Origin: Halobacillus sp. Marseille-Q1614
Lineage (GTDB): Bacteria; Bacillota; Bacilli; Bacillales; Halobacillaceae
Assembly (NCBI RefSeq): GCF_902809865.1
Contig: NZ_CADDWH010000001.1
Span: 2,914,001 to 2,978,000, forward strand
DNA length: 64,000 bases
Direction of reading: 5' to 3'
The notes below the pieces were generated by a model. That model was not told the DNA's origin, searched no databases, and saw nothing but the letters and a program-made list of their open reading frames with translations. Shown piece after piece: positions 24,803 to 33,401 of the stretch (within the stretch, counting starts at the first letter, position 1; each line of letters starts with the position of its first letter). The translations under genes were made by a program, and so were the position numbers.

Positions 24803-25177
24803 TTGAAACCTCTCGTCCAAAAACAAATCAATACCGTGTTTGTTCATGCGAGCGACTTAAAAGTTTCCGTCTTATGGTATGCAGAATTGCTGGGTCATCC
24901 AGTTAACGAAAAAGATATAGTGAAGCCTGTGTACACTTTTCTTTTAAATAAAACGACAAGCCTTACGATAGATGCGGGACCTGAAGAAACGCCAAAAGAC
25001 TTCAGTCCTCTTCCTTATCCTTTGTTCAACTTCCATACTAATGATATTGAGGACTCTTTAAAAGCTGCAGAAGAAAAGGGTTTATCGATCGCTTCAGGAC
25101 TGGTGGAATTTGATGACTTTTCTTTCTTCACTCTCTATGATCCTGACAACAACCAGGTTATGATTTGCTCAGGATAA
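24803..25177 (+). CDS. VOC (glyoxalase/dioxygenase superfamily) protein
   Basis: About 124 residues, a single VOC domain of two beta-alpha-beta-beta-beta units: INTVFVHASDLKVSVLWYAELLGH near the N-terminus and FNFHTNDIEDSLKAAEEKG followed by FFTLYDPDNNQVMIC. Metal ligands are not all obvious. The start is TTG at 24803, nine bases after AAAGGAAG. The GTG at 24794 overlaps that site. Substrate unknown: the superfamily includes glyoxalase I, fosfomycin resistance and extradiol dioxygenases. Confidence 0.82.
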   Translation: MKPLVQKQINTVFVHASDLKVSVLWYAELLGHPVNEKDIVKPVYTFLLNKTTSLTIDAGPEETPKDFSPLPYPLFNFHTNDIEDSLKAAEEKGLSIASGLVEFDDFSFFTLYDPDNNQVMICSG

Positions 25178-25217
25178 TCATAAATATTCAACTATGCTCC
25201 CGTTAAACCTTATTTTT

Positions 25218-25251
25218 AAAAAAACAACCGCGTGCTGCGGCTGTTTTTTTT
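25218..25251. terminator. Bidirectional terminator, VOC gene and ytvA
   Basis: A run, CAACCGC, loop, GCGGCTG, T run of eight. Confidence 0.8.
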
Positions 25252-25254
25252 GTC

Positions 25255-26049
25255 TTACCGTATCTCCTGTAAAGCCTGCTTAACGGTCGGGTAGCTTTTC
25301 AGGGAAAGCTCGCCAAAGTTAGCGTAAGGTGCGCTCTGCAGTGCAAAATTAGGTTTTACCCCTGTGATCAGCAAGGTTGTCCCCATAAGCGTAAGCAATT
25401 GGTCTAATTGGTAAATCCCCATATGAATATTTTCGTTAAAAGTATGGACGGCTGATAAATCCAGAATAATATAATCCTCTTTTACCTCTTGCACATGGTG
25501 GCTGACGAATTCGAGCATTTGCTGCACTCGTTCTTCATCAACATTCCCAATCAAAGGAAGGACGGAAACATCGTCTTCTACAGGTACAATCGGTGTGGAC
25601 AGCCGTTTCACTTCAGAAGTATAGTGGCCCACCAGGCTCTCAGCGTCTATTCGCTTCGTAATATCTTTTTGAACTCCTACAAAATAGTTCTGCTCCATTT
25701 TCTCAATATAAACAGGAAAGATTTGCAGATCATTCCAGAAAGGGGTTCCATCTTTTTTATAATTCAATAATTCAATTTGGATAGGTTTAGAGGCTTTCAA
25801 GTTTTCCCTAAGGGTTTTGACTGCATTTAGATCCGTATCCTTGCCTTGGAGAAACCGGCAGTTCATCCCTAGAACTTCTTCTGGTTCATATCCCGTCAGG
25901 TCTTCAAATCCTTTGTTAATATAAATAATTGGGTTATCAATCTGCTCGGGATCAGAAATGACCACCCCTGCTCCTACATGATCAATCGCCGCCTTAATAA
26001 ACTCATTCTGTTGGATTTCATTGAGATAATCTACCGATTTATATTTCAT
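25255..26049 (-). CDS. ytvA: Blue-light sensor with LOV and STAS domains (YtvA-like)
   Basis: 264 residues. Residues about 14-125 are a LOV-type PAS domain with the flavin-adduct cysteine in GMNCRFLQGKDTD (Cys64) and NYKKDGTPFWNDL. A helical linker (about 126-150) leads to a STAS domain (about 150-262), with YIILDLSAVHTF and TTLLITGVKP. In Bacillus subtilis YtvA senses blue light through FMN and works with the stressosome to raise sigma-B activity. All key LOV residues are here, so light sensing is likely kept. It is a single gene. Sigma-B-like promoters at 34.6 and 50.5 kb fit the presence of this pathway. Confidence 0.93.
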   Translation of the reverse strand: MKYKSVDYLNEIQQNEFIKAAIDHVGAGVVISDPEQIDNPIIYINKGFEDLTGYEPEEVLGMNCRFLQGKDTDLNAVKTLRENLKASKPIQIELLNYKKDGTPFWNDLQIFPVYIEKMEQNYFVGVQKDITKRIDAESLVGHYTSEVKRLSTPIVPVEDDVSVLPLIGNVDEERVQQMLEFVSHHVQEVKEDYIILDLSAVHTFNENIHMGIYQLDQLLTLMGTTLLITGVKPNFALQSAPYANFGELSLKSYPTVKQALQEIR

Positions 26050-26172
26050 ATGTAATATCCCTTCTACAAAAGTAATTATTTTAATAATAAAATGAATGGT
26101 GAAAAACTGCCAACAATCTAATTATTAATTCTCTATTACATCTCGAAAGCTGCTTTTGCCTATCAAACAGCA

Positions 26173-27024
26173 TCAACCTGCAGAGCTTTTTTCTAAAACA
26201 TGCAGGAAGGCATCGACCTGCGGCAGCCTCCTGTAATCCGGCTTTACACATGCCCACGTCTGACGATGAACAGGAGAACCATCAACAATCAAAGGAGCAT
26301 GATAGAGATGCATCAAATCTTCACTTACTAGGCTCCATGGAAGAACCGTCATCCCCAACCCCTCGACCATCAGCTTTTTTGCAACTTCAAAATGGTCCAC
26401 CTTCATTGTACGCCGTATGTTGAGGTTTGACGATTGATGGAGCCAGCATTCAACTAACTGCTGATACTCATAGTCTGCTTTGAATTCGATAAAAGGCCGT
26501 TCTTTTGCACCGGTAATCTCTGCTGTATCAAATATATATAAAGGATCTTTATATAGAGGGATACAAGCGAGTCCTTTTAATGGCTCTCCCCGAACGATCA
26601 TTACGTGAAAATCTGCTGCCTTGCTTTTGATTTCTGCACTGACCGCGGAAACCAGATCAATTTTTACATCCGGAAATTTCTGAGTATAGATTCGCAAGAT
26701 CGAAGGAAGAGTATGCTGGCTTACAAGCGACGATACTCCAAGCGAAAGAGTACCAGCCACTTTATCTTTTATTTCAGCTATTTGCTGAGTGAGCTGGTCT
26801 TCTTTTGAAAGCACCTCACCGGCATGCTTTACAATTGCTTCTCCTTCAGGGGTTAACATGAGCTGTTTCGGCGTACGTATAAATATGGTCGTGCCAAAGT
26901 ATTCTTCTATGTATTTTAAACGCTGTGTAATGGCAGGCTGAGAAATTAAAGCTTTCTTAGCGGCAGCTCTTATCGTTTTAGAATGGTTTAGCAGTATAAT
27001 TAATTGATAGTCTTCAATTTTCAC
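26173..27024 (-). CDS. LysR family transcriptional regulator
   Basis: 283 residues. N-terminal winged helix (about 1-60) with KTIRAAAKKALISQPAITQRLKYIEEYFG in two pieces, then a substrate-binding domain. It has fewer conserved features in the effector half than CysL/YeiE types. It is divergent from an MFS transporter gene 115 bases away, and a palindrome with the T-N11-A pattern lies between, so it probably controls that transporter and itself. The effector is unknown. Confidence 0.9.
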   Translation of the reverse strand: MKIEDYQLIILLNHSKTIRAAAKKALISQPAITQRLKYIEEYFGTTIFIRTPKQLMLTPEGEAIVKHAGEVLSKEDQLTQQIAEIKDKVAGTLSLGVSSLVSQHTLPSILRIYTQKFPDVKIDLVSAVSAEIKSKAADFHVMIVRGEPLKGLACIPLYKDPLYIFDTAEITGAKERPFIEFKADYEYQQLVECWLHQSSNLNIRRTMKVDHFEVAKKLMVEGLGMTVLPWSLVSEDLMHLYHAPLIVDGSPVHRQTWACVKPDYRRLPQVDAFLHVLEKSSAG

Positions 27025-27039
27025 AAAAAGCCCTCCCCC

Positions 27040-27056
27040 GATAACTTTTTGTTATC
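27040..27056. promoter_or_regulatory. Probable LysR operator
   Basis: GATAAC, five T, GTTATC: a perfect interrupted palindrome matching the LysR T-N11-A form, 16 bases upstream of the regulator start and about 84 before the transporter. Confidence 0.55.
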
Positions 27057-27139
27057 CCTTTTAATTATAAAACAATATTATTTTTATCGCAGAAATTCAC
27101 GTATGATGAAAATAGAGAGAACCACGTGAGGTGAGGCAG

Positions 27140-28348
27140 TTGGACCGATGGAATACTTATAAGCTGCTGGCAGGTTATTTTTTGTATGAGTGCGGGAGGG
27201 CGATGTATTTTGTCCTCGTCACCTGGTTTTTGTACCAATGGACCGAAGATGCGATTTATACAGGGCTGTTTGTAAGTTTCGGGTTTATACCTGGCATTTT
27301 TTCAAATTTAATTTTTGGAGTGCTTGTCGATCGTCATAATCGTAAATGGTTAGCAAATATTTCTGGCTCAGTAAGTGTGATCATCTTATGCCTGCTGTTC
27401 CTATCCTTTGTATTCAGCTGGTTCAGTCCCTGGTGGGTCATTCTGACACATATGCTGCTACAGACATGCGGTTCTTTATTTCGTCCTTCACTGCAGGCAT
27501 TAGTAGCCGAAGTGTTCAAGGAAGAAGAACTGCCAAACATCTTCTCACTATCCGGTTCTGCAACGATCTCCGGAAGCTTAGCAGGAGCGGCGCTCGGCGG
27601 TTTATTGTCAACCTTCGTAACTATGCCTTTATCTTTGGCTGTCGTTATACTATTTTATTGTAGTGCTTTAACTGCTGTCGTTTTCCTGCAGTATTCACCG
27701 GTAAGGCGCCTTTCGAAGAAACACACATCATTCATAACGGAAATTGGCGAAGGGTTCAGCTTTTTAAACGCGAACCGTATGATGTACGGGCTGCTCGTTA
27801 CCCTTATGCTTGGCCAGCTGACATTTCATACAACTTTAGGCTTTTTATCTGTTTATACGAGCGAGTATTTACAGCGATCGGCAATTATTTACGGAGCTCT
27901 GGATATAACTTTTTCAATAGGTGGAATTGCAGCCGGACTGCTCGGTGCATGGTGGTGGAAGCGGATGGAGAATCATATAGCTGTATATTCCCTGGCCGCC
28001 GTCGCTGCAGGACTGCTCTTTGTGGGAATAACAAAAAGCATAACCGCTGCTTTCTTAGGCATTCTTCTCATTGGACTGGGAACTTCCTTTGTAAGAGCTC
28101 TGCTTCAATCCGTTCAGCAAATGGCCACACCAAAGGAGCTTCACGGCCGCATGGCCAGTCTTCGTATGCTATGTAATCAAACCTCGGTGGTCATAACCGG
28201 GCCGGTCTTTGGAGTGATTGCGAAAAACTACGGAGCCGGCAGCGTTTTTCTCTTTCTGCTGATTCCTGTTCTGTTAGGACTTATATGGTCCATTTTCCAG
28301 GCCAGGCACCCTCAATTTATTAAGATTACATCCCATAAGTCTGCGTGA
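27140..28348 (+). CDS. MFS transporter
   Basis: About 402 residues with roughly 12 hydrophobic segments. The loop between helices 2 and 3 carries FGVLVDRHNRKWLAN, the major facilitator signature. The middle cytoplasmic loop (SPVRRLSKKHTSF) is basic, as expected. It looks like a drug or metabolite exporter (the family of YfiS-like permeases). I start at TTG 27140 after GAGGTGAGG. An in-frame GTG at 27131 overlaps that site. Divergent from a LysR regulator. Confidence 0.88.
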   Translation: MDRWNTYKLLAGYFLYECGRAMYFVLVTWFLYQWTEDAIYTGLFVSFGFIPGIFSNLIFGVLVDRHNRKWLANISGSVSVIILCLLFLSFVFSWFSPWWVILTHMLLQTCGSLFRPSLQALVAEVFKEEELPNIFSLSGSATISGSLAGAALGGLLSTFVTMPLSLAVVILFYCSALTAVVFLQYSPVRRLSKKHTSFITEIGEGFSFLNANRMMYGLLVTLMLGQLTFHTTLGFLSVYTSEYLQRSAIIYGALDITFSIGGIAAGLLGAWWWKRMENHIAVYSLAAVAAGLLFVGITKSITAAFLGILLIGLGTSFVRALLQSVQQMATPKELHGRMASLRMLCNQTSVVITGPVFGVIAKNYGAGSVFLFLLIPVLLGLIWSIFQARHPQFIKITSHKSA

Positions 28349-28383
28349 AGAGAAGGTATGCTGTATGCAGCATACCTTCTCTT
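28348..28383. terminator. 16-bp perfect hairpin after the MFS gene
   Basis: AAGAGAAGGTATGCTG (28348-28363), loop TATG, CAGCATACCTTCTCTT (28368-28383). It starts within the stop codon. There is no T run, so if it ends transcription it is not a standard intrinsic terminator. It could protect the mRNA 3' end. Confidence 0.55.
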
Positions 28384-28405
28384 GCTATATGTGTATTTAG
28401 GGGGA

Positions 28406-28498
28406 CTATCTTGTTTCTTCTTTTGGTGTTTTATAAACCTTTTCGACCTCAATGCCCAGTGTCTTTAAGTAGTCGACTATCTGGTCTAGGCTTTTCAT
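28406..28498 (-). CDS. Very small protein, 30 residues, unknown
   Basis: GAGGTGAAAC lies five bases before an ATG that opens 30 codons: MKSLDQIVDYLKTLGIEVEK, then a basic/acidic tail ending KEETR. The first 20 residues form a good amphipathic helix, and the strong ribosome site argues for translation. No homologue is recognised. It stands alone between the MFS gene and a LysR gene. Nothing else is seen in 28500-28645 except AT-rich sequence. Confidence 0.55.
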   Translation of the reverse strand: MKSLDQIVDYLKTLGIEVEKVYKTPKEETR

Positions 28499-28645
28499 AG
28501 TTTCACCTCATATATTTAAAATTGACTAGAAACCAAGCTCTATCTTCTATACGGTTTTTTTTAATAAAGGTTTCACTTTTCTCTACCTAACCTTACCCTA
28601 AATCTTTTCCCTATATTCAATTAATAGCATATTTACACAGTTTTT

Positions 28646-29536
28646 TTACATTTGATTTATAAAGCCTTTAAGCAAGTGTATAAAAACCGTAACATTCTTA
28701 GAAATTTCGCGTTCATCCACAGGTAATACACAGGAGAAGAAGCGTGTAGTCGACTTGATAAAAGGAATAGTAAGAATCAGAGATTCCGCATGGGAATGCT
28801 CGACGACGGTTCTTGAAATAACCGAAAGTCCAAGTCCCTGCTTAACCCCTTGAATAACGCCGTGGTTGCTTCCGATCGTTATTATTTTTCCAGCACTGAT
28901 ATTATAGTTTTCCAAGACAGCTTCCATCACTGCTCTCGTTCCAGATCCCTCTTCCCGGCTGACCCATGTATGGTCTTGCAGATCATCAAACGTTATTTCC
29001 TTTTTTGAGCGCAAAGGGTGGGTTTCCGGTACCACAACCACCATCTCATCTTCTTTAAAAGGAAAGGAAGACAATTCTTTCTTGTTCACTTTCCCTTCGA
29101 CTAACCCTACGTCTAACTCGTGATGCTGAATACCCCGATTTATTTGCTCAGTATTTCTAATCGTCACCATTAGATCTACGGCTGGGTAGGCTTCATCAAA
29201 AGCTTTTAATAAAGAAGGCAGAATATATTCTCCAACCGTATAACTGGCCCCTATTCGGATCGTTCCTCTTAACTGGTGATGATACTCCTCTACTTCTGTT
29301 TTTGCTTTTTTAAGAATGCCGAGCATCTGCCTGGCCCGTTCATAGACGATTTCTCCTGTTTGCGTCGGCTGAAATCTTTTAGGCGAACGGTCAATTAACG
29401 TCGTTTGAAAATATTCCTCTAAATTTTTTATGTGAAAGCTTACGGACGGCTGTGACAGGTTTAAATGCTTTGAAGCTTTTGTGAAGCTTTTGAGTTCTAT
29501 TACCTTAATATAGGTTTGTAACGACTCGATATCCAT
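28646..29536 (-). CDS. LysR family regulator (CysL/YeiE-like)
   Basis: About 296 residues. The helix-turn-helix (about 1-60) reads LQTYIKVIELKSFTKASKHL and NLSQPSVSFHIKNLEEYFQT. The effector domain has RIGASYTVGEYILPSLL and the VSREEGSGTRAVMEAVL loop typical of the CysL/YeiE/CbbR branch. GAGGTGTGACA precedes the ATG at 29536. A GTG two codons upstream is less likely. It is divergent from a YeiH-type exporter gene, the same pairing known in other bacteria. An AT-rich palindrome (ATTAATATTATTAAT, 29552-29566) between them is a candidate site. Confidence 0.9.
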   Translation of the reverse strand: MDIESLQTYIKVIELKSFTKASKHLNLSQPSVSFHIKNLEEYFQTTLIDRSPKRFQPTQTGEIVYERARQMLGILKKAKTEVEEYHHQLRGTIRIGASYTVGEYILPSLLKAFDEAYPAVDLMVTIRNTEQINRGIQHHELDVGLVEGKVNKKELSSFPFKEDEMVVVVPETHPLRSKKEITFDDLQDHTWVSREEGSGTRAVMEAVLENYNISAGKIITIGSNHGVIQGVKQGLGLSVISRTVVEHSHAESLILTIPFIKSTTRFFSCVLPVDEREISKNVTVFIHLLKGFINQM

Positions 29537-29651
29537 TGTCACACCTCAATTATTAATATTATTAATCATCACCATTATAAAGTTCTATTTTACTAATAGA
29601 TTAAGCGTTCGTATAGTGAATGTAGATAATAAAATCAAAGTAGGTTAAAAC

Positions 29652-30659
29652 ATGCGTATATCTTTACTTCAACGCCACTCAATTATTCCTGGAGTGTTTT
29701 TTACATTTATAATTGCAGGACTGGGATTCCTGCTCGCCAAACTTCCTGGTATGCAGCAAGTCGGCCCTCTGGCCATTTCAATTTTTATAGCTGTATTGTT
29801 TCGTCACTTTTTCGGTTTTCCTGAAGTCTTAAAATCAGGCACTACATTTTCAGCCAAGCGGCTTCTGCGTGCCGCTATTATATTATTTGGACTGCAGTTA
29901 AATATTAACCTTATTTTAGCTGAAGGGGTTACCCTCATCATGCGTGATTTACTTGTTATTATATTAAGTATCGGCTTGATGATGGCCTTGGCGAAATGGC
30001 TGAAAGCTGATCGGGGACTGTCTTTATTGTTAGGTATAGGAACAGGAGTTTGCGGTGCTTCGGCAATTGCAGCTGTATCCCCTATATTAGAAGCTAAAGA
30101 AAGAGATACCGCTCTAAGTGCGGGAATCATTTCCATTATCGGTACCATTTTCGCCATTGTGTATACCCTTCTCCGTCCTTTTCTTCCGGTCGAAGCAGAG
30201 GCTTTTGGAATGTGGGCGGGATTAAGCTTACATGAAGTCGCTCACGCGGTATTAGCAGGCGAGGCCGGCGGGGAAGACAGTCTCGCCATGGCATTATTAG
30301 CTAAGCTGGGCCGTGTTTTTTTATTAGTGCCTCTGAGCTTACTTTTAATTTGGGTTATGAAACATCGTAAAAATAAAAGCACAGCGAACCACAGCATTCC
30401 TTTCCCCTGGTTTTTAATAGGGTTTATCGTTATGAGCCTGATCGGAAGCTTCATCATTACTCCATATTTGCCGAATGCTTCTTCCTTCTTAAATCTGTCT
30501 TCCAGTATTACTTCATTTATTCTGACGATGGCGATGGCGGGACTTGGCTTGAATGTCAGCCTTAATGATTTAACACAGCGGGCATGGAAGCCGCTAATGG
30601 CTGTTACAGCCACTTCAATTGTCCTGTCAGCTGTTACAGCTTTATTGGTTTTCTCATAA
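29652..30659 (+). CDS. YeiH/UPF0324 family membrane protein (putative sulfate/sulfite exporter)
   Basis: 335 residues with 9-10 hydrophobic segments. Family features visible are KRLLRAAIILFGLQLN, GIGTGVCGASAIAAVSPIL and GLSLHEVAHAVLAGE, and a C-terminal AMAGLGLNVSLNDL. The family is annotated as a putative sulfate exporter, and its link to sulfur comes from pairing with CysL-type LysR regulators, as here. Direction of transport is not proven. It has its own terminator (30668-30699). Confidence 0.88.
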   Translation: MRISLLQRHSIIPGVFFTFIIAGLGFLLAKLPGMQQVGPLAISIFIAVLFRHFFGFPEVLKSGTTFSAKRLLRAAIILFGLQLNINLILAEGVTLIMRDLLVIILSIGLMMALAKWLKADRGLSLLLGIGTGVCGASAIAAVSPILEAKERDTALSAGIISIIGTIFAIVYTLLRPFLPVEAEAFGMWAGLSLHEVAHAVLAGEAGGEDSLAMALLAKLGRVFLLVPLSLLLIWVMKHRKNKSTANHSIPFPWFLIGFIVMSLIGSFIITPYLPNASSFLNLSSSITSFILTMAMAGLGLNVSLNDLTQRAWKPLMAVTATSIVLSAVTALLVFS

Positions 30660-30667
30660 CACTAATA

Positions 30668-30699
30668 AAAAAAGAAGTGCCGGCATGGCACTTCTTTTT
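30668..30699 (+). terminator. Terminator of the yeiH-like gene
   Basis: AAGAAGTGCC/GGCACTTCTT stem with five T after it. Confidence 0.8.
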
Positions 30700-30700
30700 C

Positions 30701-30896
30701 AGGCTGTCGAGAGAATTTCAACAGTTTTTCTCATGGAATTTCCGGTTAAAGCTAGTGTGGTTGGAGGGATTCCATTGGTGAGATCCCTAAAAGGCGAAGC
30801 CTTAAGGAAGCTCACCGTACGCCCATTGGAAAGCGATCCGCTTCTCGGAGCCCTTCGCTGCATCTTATCCTTTGAAAGGAAGTTGGTCGTTTAAAA
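30701..30896. repeat. Repeat B, short form (inverted relative of the 63-kb composite)
   Basis: Fills the gap 30700-30950. It begins with a hairpin GGCTGTCGAGA/TTCAACAG followed by five T, which could act as a second terminator. 30702-30778 matches the reverse complement of 63483-63571, and 30776-30896 matches that of about 63064-63178, both by eye at about 85-90 percent. The 300 bases between those two segments at 63 kb are absent here, the join being GG at CCATTGGTGAG. It contains half of the GC-rich core (GGTGAGATCC, GGAAGCTCACCGTACGCCC, GGAAAGCGATCCG). No gene. Confidence 0.75.
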
Positions 30897-30950
30897 GGCA
30901 CGAGGTTTCTCTACAAGCTTTAAAGGACCGGCTTAGACAGTACTTATTAT

Positions 30951-32105
30951 TTATTCTGTTTCGCTGTACTTATTATCAGGTGCCGCAAATTTATTAAACC
31001 GGCGCTTAAACCATAGGAACATATACACGACAACCACTTTAATAATCGCATAACCTGGAATCGCAACAATAATACCGAGAATCCCAAATAAATGGCCGGC
31101 TGTAAGCAATACAAAAATGATAGTGACGGGATGAATGTGAAGCCTTTTCCCCATAATTTGCGGAGAAATAAACTTACCTTCCAGAAGCTGAACAACCGTC
31201 CATACTATTGCTAATTTCACGAGCATAAAAGGTGAAGTAACGATAGCAATAATGAGAGCCGGAGTAATTGCGATCATCGGCCCTAAATAAGGAACGACAC
31301 TTGTCACACTAGCTATTGCAGCCAGCAGCAATGCATAGTCCAGCCCAATAATTAGGAATCCGACATACATCATGGCCCCAATACAAAAGCTTACGATAAT
31401 CTGCCCTTGAATATAGGCACTTAACTGATGATCGATCCCTTTAAAAACATTCAAAAGCTCAGGACGTACCTTCGGAGGGAAAATTCTTAAAAGCATATTG
31501 GGGAATTTCTCTCCATCTTTTAATAAGTAGAACAGGATAAATGGAAGTGTCACTAGTGCAATAACTACATTAGTAAGGGTCGTAATAAAGCTTGTAACAC
31601 CTTCAAGTGTATTCCCTACGTAAGTAGACAGGTTATCAGATACCTGATCAAGCGTTCCGCCAAGATCTTCAAACAAATCATTATAATAATTAGCAAAAAT
31701 GGAATTCCTAATCCACTGATCTATTGAGTAGGCCAGCTCCATGAGGTATTCCGGCAGCTCTTCGATTAGACTTAAAAACTGCCGTTCAAGAAATGGAATA
31801 ATTAAGAAGATCAATAGTGTAATTAATCCCGAGACTAATGCGAGGGTAATTAGTATCCCCCACACCCGCTTAATCCTGAATCCTTCGAGTAATCCGATAA
31901 TCGGCCGCAATAAATAGTAGACGACAACGGTAAATATTACGGATAAAGCAATCGTTTCAAAAAAAGCGACAATAGGCTTAAAGATAAACGAAACTTGAGA
32001 GTAAATAAATAGATTGAGACCAATGAATAAAATAACTCCTAATATGTAAAGAAGATTCTTTCCCCCAAAGAACCTAATGAGCGGAGTGGATTCCCATTTT
32101 TCCAT
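30951..32105 (-). CDS. AI-2E family transporter (PerM/YrrI-like)
   Basis: 384 residues, about eight hydrophobic segments. The family signature region contains LSAYIQGQIIVSFCIGAMMYVG, VTSVVPYLGPMIAITPA and GKFISPQIMGKRLHIHPVTI, all characteristic. A soluble helical loop (about 120-185) lies between the early and late membrane parts. Members export autoinducer-2 in some species or act as sodium/proton antiporters in haloalkaliphiles. The role here is open. It lies downstream of a 29-residue gene on the same strand, a neighbourhood also reminiscent of the Bacillus yrrI region. Confidence 0.88.
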   Translation of the reverse strand: MEKWESTPLIRFFGGKNLLYILGVILFIGLNLFIYSQVSFIFKPIVAFFETIALSVIFTVVVYYLLRPIIGLLEGFRIKRVWGILITLALVSGLITLLIFLIIPFLERQFLSLIEELPEYLMELAYSIDQWIRNSIFANYYNDLFEDLGGTLDQVSDNLSTYVGNTLEGVTSFITTLTNVVIALVTLPFILFYLLKDGEKFPNMLLRIFPPKVRPELLNVFKGIDHQLSAYIQGQIIVSFCIGAMMYVGFLIIGLDYALLLAAIASVTSVVPYLGPMIAITPALIIAIVTSPFMLVKLAIVWTVVQLLEGKFISPQIMGKRLHIHPVTIIFVLLTAGHLFGILGIIVAIPGYAIIKVVVVYMFLWFKRRFNKFAAPDNKYSETE

Positions 32106-32145
32106 AATGATTCCCTCTTTCTTCCCTTACCTGTCTTCTATATGT

Positions 32146-32175
32146 AAAAACGCGCCTGAATGAAGACGCGTTTTC
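32146..32175 (-). terminator. Terminator of the 29-residue gene
   Basis: AAAACGCG/CGCGTTTT stem with a T run on the minus strand, two bases after the stop. Confidence 0.75.
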
Positions 32176-32176
32176 G

Positions 32177-32266
32177 TTATTTCATACGACGTTTTTTCAT
32201 GAATTTTCTAATATACGGATAGACCATGGGACCGTATTTAATTAACCTTTTAATTAGCCTTCCCAT
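32177..32266 (-). CDS. Very small basic protein, 29 residues
   Basis: AGGAGG lies ten bases before an ATG opening 29 codons: MGRLIKRLIKYGPMVYPYIR, then a lysine/arginine-rich end. The product is strongly basic with a central proline-bounded hydrophobic patch, suggesting membrane or nucleic-acid contact. Its own terminator follows two bases after the stop. Similar tiny basic proteins are, from memory, found in other Bacillaceae, but I assign no name. It lies between ThiF/MoeB and the AI-2E transporter genes. Confidence 0.7.
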   Translation of the reverse strand: MGRLIKRLIKYGPMVYPYIRKFMKKRRMK

Positions 32267-32342
32267 TGCTCTAGAACCTCCTACTTTTAATTAACTATAC
32301 TACGAGTTTTCCCTTCTCGTCTATTTCTAAAACCCGTTACCC

Positions 32343-33359
32343 TTATCCTACGATTTTATGATAAAGGCGGCGTGCCGCTGTTATATCCTTCGTCCCATGA
32401 ACTAATACCCGTCCATCTTTAAAAAAGACAAACCGGTAATCGTCCTGTTTAAACGACAGCAGAAAAGGGTTCTCCTCAATATTGGTTCCTGGAAGATTCT
32501 CTCTCAGCTTATTAAAATCGCGCTCCATTTTTCGGGGAGGGCGTATTTGAACAGTATCCCTGCCGCAGAGAACCGCAGCTTTCGTCTGATTCGCCGGCTG
32601 CATAAAAGGATACGTCGCTTCTACTCCGCAAGAAGGACAATCCTCCTTTTTCGCATGATTCACTGCAATGCCTGAATACGAATGCTTCCACATATCAAAA
32701 ACGATCAGCTTTTGAAAAAGAGACTGATAATCTTCTACAAGCAGCTTCAGCGTCTCGGCCACCTGGTGGGCTGCAGCCATTTGCACAACCGGGCTGATCA
32801 CTCCCACCGTATCACAAGTGGCTCCTCCTAAAGGGACAGTTTCCATTAGGCAGTTCAGGCAGGGTGTCTTGCCGGGAACGACCGTGTAGCTCATTCCGTG
32901 GCTTCCTGCGCAGCCCCCATACACCCACGGCACATTATATTTCTGACAAACGTCGTTAAGCAGCATTCTTGTGTCGAAATTATCTGTAGCATCAAGCAGT
33001 ACATCAACGTCTTTAATTAAACTTTCCAGTTCTTCGCGCTGGACATCCATAATATAGGATCGATAAATAACATCAGAATTTACGTCTTTCAGCCTATTTT
33101 CGGCAGCTACGGCTTTAGGCATCCTCTGTTTGGCATCATTTTCTGTAAAAAGCTGCTGACGCTGAAGATTGCTCCATTCTACATAATCGCGGTCTACAAT
33201 TGTCAGCTTCCCGGCGCCTGCCCGGGCAAGCTGCTCGGCATTGCTCGTCCCAAGGGCACCTGCTCCGATAATAAGCACATGTTTATCACGAATCTTCTGC
33301 TGTCCTAGTTTTCCGATTGATGTAAAAAGTTCTTGTCGAGAATAGCGGTCTAAAGCCAT
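32343..33359 (-). CDS. E1-like adenylyltransferase, ThiF/MoeB family
   Basis: 338 residues. It activates the C-terminal glycine of a ThiS or MoaD-type sulfur carrier with ATP. The nucleotide loop is IIGAGALGTSNAEQLARAG, followed by DRDYVEWSNLQRQQLF, ATDNFDTR and the catalytic-loop cysteine in GGATCDTVGVI. Two CxxC pairs (PCLNC about 182 and CPSC about 246) bind structural zinc. A C-terminal extension of about 80 residues follows the second pair, beyond the usual MoeB core. It has the length of Bacillus ThiF. No thi or moa gene is adjacent, so the carrier is elsewhere and the choice between thiamine and molybdopterin is open. Confidence 0.9.
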   Translation of the reverse strand: MALDRYSRQELFTSIGKLGQQKIRDKHVLIIGAGALGTSNAEQLARAGAGKLTIVDRDYVEWSNLQRQQLFTENDAKQRMPKAVAAENRLKDVNSDVIYRSYIMDVQREELESLIKDVDVLLDATDNFDTRMLLNDVCQKYNVPWVYGGCAGSHGMSYTVVPGKTPCLNCLMETVPLGGATCDTVGVISPVVQMAAAHQVAETLKLLVEDYQSLFQKLIVFDMWKHSYSGIAVNHAKKEDCPSCGVEATYPFMQPANQTKAAVLCGRDTVQIRPPRKMERDFNKLRENLPGTNIEENPFLLSFKQDDYRFVFFKDGRVLVHGTKDITAARRLYHKIVG

Positions 33360-33401
33360 ATAAATCCCCCATATGACATTTACTTTTATTGTAGCACGGA
33401 G

